This document shows positions 1-5,791 of a DNA stretch of 14,296 bases, one piece after another. The position numbers and the translations under genes were made by a program. The notes under the pieces were generated by a model. That model searched no databases. It saw only the letters and a program-made list of their open reading frames with translations, and was not told the origin of the DNA. The DNA lies in the NCBI GenBank assembly GCA_903837305.1, contig CAILUB010000256.1, forward strand, positions 1 to 14,296, read 5' to 3'. Source of the DNA: an uncultured Cytophagaceae bacterium. Lineage in GTDB: Bacteria > Bacteroidota > Bacteroidia > Cytophagales > Spirosomataceae. Numbering within the stretch: the first letter of the stretch is position 1; each line of letters begins with the position of its first letter.

Positions 1-22
1 CGATGTTACCTATCTTTACCAT
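1..22 (-). CDS. dusB: 5' end of a probable tRNA-dihydrouridine synthase (DusB-like), cut by the window edge
   Basis: Read on the minus strand from position 22, an ATG opens the frame M-V-K-I-G-N-I, which runs off the window. This heptapeptide is how I remember many Bacteroidota DusB proteins beginning, and a gene divergent from a CPBP protease fits that picture. DusB reduces specific uridines to dihydrouridine in tRNA using FMN and NADPH. Only seven codons are visible, so no domain or catalytic residue can be checked. The call rests on N-terminal resemblance and could be wrong. The 33-bp gap to the protease gene would have to hold both promoters. Confidence 0.4.
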
Positions 23-37
23 TCTGATTAAAAATTC

Positions 38-49
38 CGTAAATTTACG
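38..49. promoter_or_regulatory. 12-bp perfect palindrome in the divergent intergenic gap
   Basis: CGTAAATTTACG is a perfect palindrome in the 33-bp gap between the minus-strand ATG at 22 and the plus-strand ATG at 56. Each strand therefore reads TAAATTTA, one base short of the Bacteroidota -7 consensus TAnnTTTG. It could be a shared divergent -7 region or an operator. On the plus strand it sits only 8 nt from the start codon, so the protease mRNA would have almost no leader. No clear -33 TTG is seen. Confidence 0.35.
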
Positions 50-55
50 AGCATT

Positions 56-1006
56 ATGGTAGATAACAATTTTCAAGGCCCCGAACGTTACCTCGGTTTG
101 CTGTCTAAAATTCTAATATTATTCGGATTTTTCCTTTTAGGGGGCTTTATCGGTCAATTTATTGGTTTATTGTCTGTTGTGATTATTACAGGAATGCCCA
201 TAACTAATGAACTGGCACTTCAAAAATCAACGATTGATTTTTTAGTACATCCTCAAAATTATGAAAATGGCTTGCGCGCCTTACTGGCGATGCAGTGGTT
301 TTCGGCTCTTTTTACTTTTGTTGCTAGTTCATGGGCCTATTTGCGTTGGTCTGAGAAACGCGATTTAAATTCGCTTTCCACCAATACAAGACCAGATTAC
401 CGCATCTTCTTATGGTCTATCATTACGATTTTAGTGGGCATGCCGCTGCTTGAATATATTATTCAATGGAACCAATCCTTGGTTTTGCCTGCCGGATTTG
501 AGGAGACGGAGAAATGGATGCGTGCTTCAGAGACCCAGCTAGCTGAATTGACAAAGTTTTTAGTCAATTTCCAAAGCCCTGCTGATTTTGCCATAGGTTT
601 AGCTGTCATTGCGGGATTAGCTGCTCTAGGGGAGGAATTATTTTTTAGAGGTGTATTACAGAATTTGTTTGAACGCTACGTGGGGAATCATCATGTGGCT
701 ATTTGGGCTTCAGCGGCGATATTTAGCTTTATTCATTTTCAGTTTTTTGGCTTTTTCCCGCGCTTGTTGTTAGGGGCATTTTTTGGCTATTTATATGTTT
801 GGAACAGAAATATTTGGATACCTATCATCGCACACTTCTTTAATAATGGGTGGGCGTTGACAATGCAATATTTATATCAGCAGAAACAAATTGCAGTTGA
901 TCCGGAGAAATTAGGGGAAATTACCCCTTGGTGGTCTGTGGTGATTTCTTTGGCTTTAGTCGTGTTTTATATTCGTCGACTTCATAGCTTTCAATTAGAA
1001 AAATAA
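56..1006 (+). CDS. CPBP family intramembrane protease (Abi/Rce1-type)
   Basis: This is a 316-residue polytopic membrane protein with hydrophobic stretches near residues 16-45, 76-95, 117-135, 178-192, 214-232, 236-250 and 292-306. The CPBP (Abi, Rce1-like) motifs are in order: EELFFRG with the glutamate pair at 193-194 and Arg198, then FSFIH ending at His227, then HFFNN at 260-264. These line up with the catalytic Glu and His residues of the family, which cleaves proteins within the inner membrane. The substrate cannot be told from sequence. The ATG at 56 is the first in frame. The stop lies 5 nt before the cdsA start, so the two genes probably share a transcript. Bacteroidota genomes often carry such a protease next to cdsA, but no functional link is established. 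Confidence 0.9.
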   Translation: MVDNNFQGPERYLGLLSKILILFGFFLLGGFIGQFIGLLSVVIITGMPITNELALQKSTIDFLVHPQNYENGLRALLAMQWFSALFTFVASSWAYLRWSEKRDLNSLSTNTRPDYRIFLWSIITILVGMPLLEYIIQWNQSLVLPAGFEETEKWMRASETQLAELTKFLVNFQSPADFAIGLAVIAGLAALGEELFFRGVLQNLFERYVGNHHVAIWASAAIFSFIHFQFFGFFPRLLLGAFFGYLYVWNRNIWIPIIAHFFNNGWALTMQYLYQQKQIAVDPEKLGEITPWWSVVISLALVVFYIRRLHSFQLEK

Positions 1007-1011
1007 GGATT

Positions 1012-1857
1012 ATGGGCTTAAGAGAGATGTCTAATTTGCAACAACGCGTGATCGCAGCCATCATTGCGGTGCCGTTTTTGCTTTTCTGCGTGTTGTTTAG
1101 CGATTATACTTTTTTAGGTTTGTTCCTATTAATTGGCGTGGCTGCGCAATTGGAGTTTTATAAGCTCGTAGGAAGTATCAGCGATAATTTACCTTTGACT
1201 TTTTACGGTACATTCTGCGGAGTCGTACTCCATTTATTGACATTTTTTATCGAAAAAGGGGAAATCGCCTATTCGAATTATTATATTCTCTCTCCATTAT
1301 TAGCTTTGATTTTCTTCATTAAGTTGTACAATGCGAAAGATGAAAAGCCATTCAAAAATATCGCTTACACTTTTTTAGGAATCATTTACGTGGCACTTCC
1401 ATTCGCTTTACTGACGGTTTTGGCGTTTTTAAAGAATGAAACCTATGATCCCCAAATTATTTTAGGTTGTCTTTTTTTATTATGGTCCAGTGATTCAGGA
1501 GCCTATTTTGCAGGCACGAAATTTGGTAAAACGAAGTTATTTGAACGTGTTTCTCCTAAGAAATCGTGGGAAGGAAGTGTAGGAGGTTTAATTGCTGCGA
1601 TGATTGTGGCCTATGTCTTATCGATGTATTATACGAATTACGAGTCTTGGCAATGGTTTGGCATCGGAATTATTATTGTGGTGGCAGGTACCTATGGTGA
1701 TTTAGTGGAATCATTATTCAAACGAAGTATTAATATTAAAGACTCAGCAGACACGATTCCGGGTCATGGTGGTTTTTTAGATCGCTTTGATGGACTTTTG
1801 TTATCGATTCCATTCATTATTACTTTCTTAAAACTATTTCCAAACACAAAGCTTTAA
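1012..1857 (+). CDS. cdsA: Phosphatidate cytidylyltransferase (CDP-diacylglycerol synthase)
   Basis: CdsA makes CDP-diacylglycerol and pyrophosphate from phosphatidate and CTP at the inner membrane, the branch point to all major phospholipids. The protein is 281 residues, the normal family length, with about eight hydrophobic segments. The CDS signature is complete at 234-260: S-x-x-K-R (Ser234, Lys237, Arg238), Lys243-Asp244, then PGHGG (250-254) and DRFD (257-260). The conserved cytosolic segment SDSGAYFAG followed by SPKKSWEG (about 160-188) precedes it. The ATG at 1012 is 5 nt after the protease stop. A second in-frame ATG at 1027 (MSNLQQRV) follows an AGAGAG stretch and is a reasonable alternative. 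A downstream phosphatidylserine decarboxylase gene, a common neighbour, is not present here. Confidence 0.95.
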   Translation: MGLREMSNLQQRVIAAIIAVPFLLFCVLFSDYTFLGLFLLIGVAAQLEFYKLVGSISDNLPLTFYGTFCGVVLHLLTFFIEKGEIAYSNYYILSPLLALIFFIKLYNAKDEKPFKNIAYTFLGIIYVALPFALLTVLAFLKNETYDPQIILGCLFLLWSSDSGAYFAGTKFGKTKLFERVSPKKSWEGSVGGLIAAMIVAYVLSMYYTNYESWQWFGIGIIIVVAGTYGDLVESLFKRSINIKDSADTIPGHGGFLDRFDGLLLSIPFIITFLKLFPNTKL

Positions 1858-1870
1858 CAGGCTTTAACAG
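1851..1870 (+). repeat. Tandem 10-bp duplication over the cdsA stop codon
   Basis: GCTTTAACAG occurs twice in direct succession (1851-1860 and 1861-1870). The first copy carries the last codons and TAA stop of cdsA. It looks like a small slippage duplication, and it adds 10 bp to the short gap before the next gene. Confidence 0.8.
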
Positions 1871-1903
1871 CATCGGATTCATTTTTTGTTTAATTTCGGC
1901 TTT

Positions 1904-2626
1904 ATGAAAAAACGATTAGCTGTTCGAGTTTTAGGTATACTTGCTTTCAGCTTGCTATCCCTAGCTGCCTTCTCTCAAGGGCAGGATAAAACAGTGTTGT
2001 TTCAGGGTCGTGTGGTGGCATCGAGTAATGCGGAGTTCCTTCCTTTGGCCTATATCTTTAATCCTCAAGCAGGCCGTGGAGCTCTAAGTGACAACTTCGG
2101 TCAAGTCGATATGTATGTTTTTCCGGGAGATAGTCTTGTTATTTCTTACATCGGTTATCAAAAGAAATACTACATTGTGCCGCGTAATACTGAGTTAGTG
2201 CATCAAGTAATCATTCCGATGGAGGAGATGACAACGATGTTACGTGAAGTAAAAGTCTTTCCACACTCGAGTGAGGATGAGTTTAAACAAGCTTTCTTAG
2301 CTATGGAGTTACGCGATGCAAAACAGCGCGATAATGCCCGAGAAAACCTGGAACAATCCAAATTAAATGTCTATGCCTTGCAGGCAGGAATGGGTACATC
2401 CTCGAATTTTAGAAATTTTTCAGATATGATGATTTCATCTCAGGCCAATAAGAATTTCTTCAGTAGTCCTATGTTAGCTTTAACAAATCCCTTCGCATGG
2501 ATTAGTTTCATTCAATCTGTCAAGAATGGTGATTTGAAACGAAAAGATTATAAAAAAGCCTATGAGTTGCTTCCTAAAGAAAACATTAATCGACAAATGT
2601 TTTTAAGAAACTTGAAATCCAATTAA
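1904..2626 (+). CDS. Secreted carboxypeptidase-regulatory-like domain protein
   Basis: The protein has 240 residues from the ATG at 1904. A TTG at 1886 would add six residues ahead of the signal peptide and is less likely. Residues 1-24 form a Sec signal peptide: basic MKKR, a hydrophobic core, and likely cleavage after AFS before Gln25. Residues about 33-119 resemble the CarboxypepD_reg-like beta-sandwich of Bacteroidota envelope proteins. It starts LFQGRVV, has a 'plug' segment with LSDNFGQVDMYVFPGD, and then the typical GDSLVISYIGYQKK (75-88). The C-terminal half (about 120-240) is charged, mostly helical in character, and not recognised. Such domains usually precede TonB-dependent receptors or stand alone. 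No receptor follows here, so this is a stand-alone protein of unknown role, probably periplasmic. Its last 24 bp overlap pgeF on the opposite strand. Confidence 0.8.
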   Translation: MKKRLAVRVLGILAFSLLSLAAFSQGQDKTVLFQGRVVASSNAEFLPLAYIFNPQAGRGALSDNFGQVDMYVFPGDSLVISYIGYQKKYYIVPRNTELVHQVIIPMEEMTTMLREVKVFPHSSEDEFKQAFLAMELRDAKQRDNARENLEQSKLNVYALQAGMGTSSNFRNFSDMMISSQANKNFFSSPMLALTNPFAWISFIQSVKNGDLKRKDYKKAYELLPKENINRQMFLRNLKSN

Positions 2627-3346
2627 GGCTAGCATTCTACCCGTTACTCCTTTTTCAGTTCTGTGAGAGAAAAAATCTGCATTGTTTTCTACGGTGCAGG
2701 CTGAATCGATTTCTATTTGTTCAATTCCGAGTGATCGTAATTGCGCGGCGTTGGCCGCTTTCAAATCAACATGCCATTTTAGGCCTTTAGCTGTTTTGAA
2801 ATCTTCAGGAAATTGTGCCGCTACTTCTTCCCCCACTTCGAAATGAGGATAACTAATGCAAGGACCCACATAGGCGAGAATATCAGCTGGATTAGATCCT
2901 CTATTCTCAATCATACGAGTAGCCGTTTTATAGACAATTTGCGCGACAGTTCCTTTCCAACCTGCGTGGATAGCAGCGCAAACGCGAGTGACAGGATCTG
3001 CAAGTAGAATCGGGGTGCAATCGGCAATTCCTACGCCCGCAAAAACCCCAGGCTGCACAGAAACCAGGGCATCGAATCCAGATTGGTATCCAGCTCTGCC
3101 TGTTACCCATATTTTATCGCCATGAACCTGGTAAGATCGGGCTAAATCAGCAGGTGAAATACCTAAGTCAGTGCAGAATAGAGCTAGATTTTGTTCGATG
3201 ATCTCTGATGAATCATCGGTATGAATTCCTAGATTTAAAGAGGAATAGGGAGCTTCACTTAAGCCACCGTGGCGGGTGCTAATACCCGCCACTAGGCCTG
3301 GAATAGATTGAAATATACTTGGTTTTACGACACGATTACGCGTCAT
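2603..3346 (-). CDS. pgeF: Peptidoglycan editing factor PgeF (YfiH/LACC1, copper-oxidase_4 family)
   Basis: The protein has 247 residues, the usual family length. The metal site of the YfiH fold is intact: QVHGD with His75, the ADCTP motif with Cys110, and AIHAGW with His127. GISTRHGG near residue 21, the ACT segment around Cys217 and FFSHR (225-229) are also typical. In E. coli this enzyme removes wrongly incorporated L-serine from UDP-MurNAc-serine, protecting peptidoglycan composition. Homologues have also been described as laccases or purine nucleoside-processing enzymes, so the substrate in this organism is inferred. The ATG lies inside the end of the upstream gene (11-bp overlap), which suggests translational coupling to the GMC/subunit 3 operon. 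The 3' end overlaps the convergent plus-strand gene by 24 bp, leaving no room for a terminator between them. Confidence 0.92.
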   Translation of the reverse strand: MTRNRVVKPSIFQSIPGLVAGISTRHGGLSEAPYSSLNLGIHTDDSSEIIEQNLALFCTDLGISPADLARSYQVHGDKIWVTGRAGYQSGFDALVSVQPGVFAGVGIADCTPILLADPVTRVCAAIHAGWKGTVAQIVYKTATRMIENRGSNPADILAYVGPCISYPHFEVGEEVAAQFPEDFKTAKGLKWHVDLKAANAAQLRSLGIEQIEIDSACTVENNADFFSHRTEKGVTGRMLALIGFQVS

Positions 3347-3959
3347 AACTTAAACCATATTGCTTTAACACTTCATCAGGAACACCATTCCATTGGTTAG
3401 GCGTATTTCCTTTGTAGTCTAAATCAGCGATGCCAATTTTAGAGGTGTAGAATCCAGTCGCTGTTAAATTACGCATCAACGTGAAGAAAGATTCTCCCTG
3501 CGATAAGTGCTTAGGAGTTTTACCTGGGTAGGCAATATCATCTACAATGTTTATGCGCTGTGCTGGTGTTAATTCAGTGAATTTTTTAGAAAAACGCTTG
3601 TTTGATTCTACATCTAACCAACGTAACCCGCCGCGCATCGGAGTCTTGAATTCTGGTTTATCTTTTACTATGAACTCAATGAATGCAGTTACGCCAGATT
3701 GTGAGGCACTGCCTGATTTCTTATCAGCAGGGATGATGATATCGGAAAGCACTGTGATTGTGGCTAATTCGTGCGCGTTCAAGAATACTTCCGCTTTTAG
3801 CGCAGCTTCTTGTTCTGCTTCATCTTGCGTGCGGCCATTCGGTCTTTTGACCGGAACTTTACCCAAATTTAAATTCTCAATCGCTTTTTCATCTGGATTG
3901 AAAACGGCTAAGCCCAGTGAACTTAAGCCCATATTTTTTAAATAGTCTCTTCTTTTCAT
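3336..3959 (-). CDS. Gluconate 2-dehydrogenase subunit 3-like protein with Tat signal
   Basis: I place the start at the ATG at 3959 (207 residues). An upstream ATG at 4073 would add 38 residues reading through the GMC gene and would bury the signal. The N-terminus MKRRDYLKNMGLSSLGLAVF is a twin-arginine signal (Arg3-Arg4, then a short hydrophobic stretch). The rest matches the small subunit of membrane sugar dehydrogenases: ATITVLSDIIIPAD (about 66-79), GVTAFIEF (89-96), and a C-terminal MRNLTATGFYTSKIG segment (162-176). In the family, this subunit escorts the FAD subunit across the membrane folded and stabilises it. It starts one nucleotide after the GMC stop. The third, cytochrome c subunit of classical complexes is not next door. 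Confidence 0.88.
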   Translation of the reverse strand: MKRRDYLKNMGLSSLGLAVFNPDEKAIENLNLGKVPVKRPNGRTQDEAEQEAALKAEVFLNAHELATITVLSDIIIPADKKSGSASQSGVTAFIEFIVKDKPEFKTPMRGGLRWLDVESNKRFSKKFTELTPAQRINIVDDIAYPGKTPKHLSQGESFFTLMRNLTATGFYTSKIGIADLDYKGNTPNQWNGVPDEVLKQYGLSYDA

Positions 3960-3960
3960 C

Positions 3961-5718
3961 TTACAGGTTGCCTTTTTTGCGTTGATCAATAATGTATTCG
4001 GATGTACGTAAGGATAGTGCCAAAATCGTCCAAGTAGCATTTTTATCTCCTTGGGATACGAATGGTGCCGCATCGGCTACGAACAGGTTCTTTACGTCGT
4101 GCGCTTGGCAATTCGAATTAAGTACGGATGTCTTTTTATCATTACCCATACGCGCTGTACCTACTTCGTGAATGATACGACCTGGGTCAGCTAAACCATA
4201 ATTGCTATCTGCACCTGGTTTTTTACCCAAAGCCTCACCACCCATCGAGTGAATGATTTCTTCGAACGTATCTTGCATGTGTTTAGCCTGCTTCACTTCG
4301 TAATCGCTCCATTTATAATGGAAACGAAGTACCGGAATACCATATTTGTCCACTACGCTCGGATCGATTTCGCAGTAATTATCTTCGCGTGGAACTGGTT
4401 CCCCACGACCCGCAAAACCTACATAAGCACCATAGAAACGGCGATAATCTTCTTTCAAAGTAGCTCCGTATCCACCTGCCGCTTTCTTAATACCATCGCG
4501 GTTGAAATTCTCACGCCCATTTAGGCCTTCAATTCCCCAGCCGAAACCATAATTAGGCATCCCCATACCTCCACCGTATTCGATGTGGTATCCACGTGGG
4601 AAGTCTAATTTTGCGTTATCTAACCACCAAGGAGTATACACGTGCATACCACCTACACCATCTTCATTATAGCGCTTGCGATCAAATAGTGATGGAATGA
4701 TCGCTGAACGTGAAGCTCCAGTAGAGTCATTGATGTATTTTCCTACAACGCCACTTGAATTAGCGATACCATTCGGGAAGCGAGAACTTTTAGAATTCAA
4801 CAATAAACGGGCTGTTTCGCCAGCAGAGGCAGCTAAAACGACGATTTTCCCTTTAACAGAATATTCCATCATCGTTCCTGTATGTACATAAGATACACCC
4901 GTTGCTAAACCAGTAATCGGATCTGTCATTACTTCACGCGCCATAGCGAAGGGAAGTAAAGTCGTATTACCCGTTTGGACAGCTGGTTTAACTAATACAG
5001 AGGAAGAAGAGAAGTCAGCGTAAGCAGAACATCCACGGTTACATTGGCCACAATAGAAGCAGGAGCCACGTTCGTTATTGATCGGCTTCGTTAGCATCGA
5101 CATACGCGACGGATAGGTCGGGATGCCTAAGGCCTTATTCGCCTTTTTAATCATTAATTCGTGTAAACGAGGCTTAGGAGGAGGTAAGAAATAACCATCT
5201 GGATCATTTCTTAGGCCTTCATTTGTTCCAAAAACCCCAATCATTTTATCCACCTTATCGTAATAAGGCTTCATATCGTCATATCCGATAGGCCAGTCAT
5301 CTCCTAAACCATCGATACTTTTTCTTTTAAAATCATCTGGACCAAAACGGAGAGAAATACGTCCCCAGTGGTTCGTACGACCACCCACCATCCGAGAACG
5401 GAACCAGTCGAACTTTGTTCCGTCTTTACGCGTATAAGGTTCACCTTCGATATCCCAGCCGCCATAAGCCGCATCGAAATCACCAAAATTACGCAGCGAA
5501 CTGCTGGCTCCTCTACGAAGGGATTCGTAAGGCCATTTCATTTGGGTCATATCTTTCGGATCAGCAGGGTCAAAAGGCTGCCCAGCTTCTAATATGCAAA
5601 CTTTTGCTCCGGCTTTTGCTAAGGTATGAGCGGCCATACCGCCACCTGCACCGGAACCAACAATCACTACATCGAATACCTCTTGTTGAGATTTAATGTA
5701 AATAGAAGAATTAATCAT
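3961..5718 (-). CDS. GMC family FAD-dependent oxidoreductase, large subunit of a periplasmic sugar/alcohol dehydrogenase
   Basis: This 585-residue flavoenzyme has a Rossmann FAD site GSGAGGG (21-27) with Glu44 at the end of the second strand, and GGRTNHWGR (112-120), typical of GMC enzymes. The C-terminal domain has the catalytic His517 in HEVGTARMG and Asn560 near the end (GDKNATWT). Four cysteines at 220, 223, 226 and 230 form CxxCxxCxxxC, a spacing able to hold an Fe-S cluster, as found in FAD glucose and gluconate dehydrogenases. It has no export signal of its own, so co-export with the Tat-bearing subunit 3 encoded just downstream is the expected route. The substrate is probably a sugar, sugar acid or glycoside; 3-keto-glycoside forming dehydrogenases have this two-gene layout. 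The ATG at 5718 lies 24 nt after a TATTTTTG box. Confidence 0.9.
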   Translation of the reverse strand: MINSSIYIKSQQEVFDVVIVGSGAGGGMAAHTLAKAGAKVCILEAGQPFDPADPKDMTQMKWPYESLRRGASSSLRNFGDFDAAYGGWDIEGEPYTRKDGTKFDWFRSRMVGGRTNHWGRISLRFGPDDFKRKSIDGLGDDWPIGYDDMKPYYDKVDKMIGVFGTNEGLRNDPDGYFLPPPKPRLHELMIKKANKALGIPTYPSRMSMLTKPINNERGSCFYCGQCNRGCSAYADFSSSSVLVKPAVQTGNTTLLPFAMAREVMTDPITGLATGVSYVHTGTMMEYSVKGKIVVLAASAGETARLLLNSKSSRFPNGIANSSGVVGKYINDSTGASRSAIIPSLFDRKRYNEDGVGGMHVYTPWWLDNAKLDFPRGYHIEYGGGMGMPNYGFGWGIEGLNGRENFNRDGIKKAAGGYGATLKEDYRRFYGAYVGFAGRGEPVPREDNYCEIDPSVVDKYGIPVLRFHYKWSDYEVKQAKHMQDTFEEIIHSMGGEALGKKPGADSNYGLADPGRIIHEVGTARMGNDKKTSVLNSNCQAHDVKNLFVADAAPFVSQGDKNATWTILALSLRTSEYIIDQRKKGNL

Positions 5719-5742
5719 TTTGTTAATCTAGTTTAGAGAAAA

Positions 5743-5750
5743 CAAAAATA
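5743..5750 (-). promoter_or_regulatory. Bacteroidota -7 box for the GMC operon
   Basis: The minus strand reads TATTTTTG, a full match to TAnnTTTG, ending 24 nt before the GMC start codon. No TTG is found about 19 nt further upstream, so only half of the promoter consensus is supported. It lies back to back with the mutS box, 12 bp away. Confidence 0.55.
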
Positions 5751-5762
5751 GAAAATTTGGTT

Positions 5763-5770
5763 TATTTTTG
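5763..5770 (+). promoter_or_regulatory. Bacteroidota -7 box for mutS
   Basis: The plus strand reads TATTTTTG, a full match to TAnnTTTG, ending 21 nt before the TTG start at 5792. No good -33 TTG is visible upstream. Confidence 0.55.
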
Positions 5771-5791
5771 TCATAAATAGACTAGAAATAT

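Noticed and set aside
1886..1903. TTG start for the secreted carboxypeptidase-regulatory-like protein
   Set aside because: The ATG at 1904 gives a clean signal peptide beginning MKKR, while the TTG start adds hydrophobic residues ahead of the basic region.
3547..3945. 132-codon open frame on the plus strand opposite the subunit 3 gene
   Set aside because: It is fully antisense to a well-supported Tat protein, resembles no family, and is cysteine/serine-rich as expected of a shadow frame.
3960..4073. Extended N-terminus of the subunit 3 gene from the ATG at 4073
   Set aside because: It would overlap the GMC coding sequence by more than 100 bp and place 38 unrelated residues before a clear twin-arginine signal.
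5719..5762. -33 TTG element partner for the mutS and GMC -7 boxes
   Set aside because: The TTG at 5720-5722 is about 40 nt from the mutS box, far outside the normal spacing, and no TTG occurs at the right distance on the other strand.
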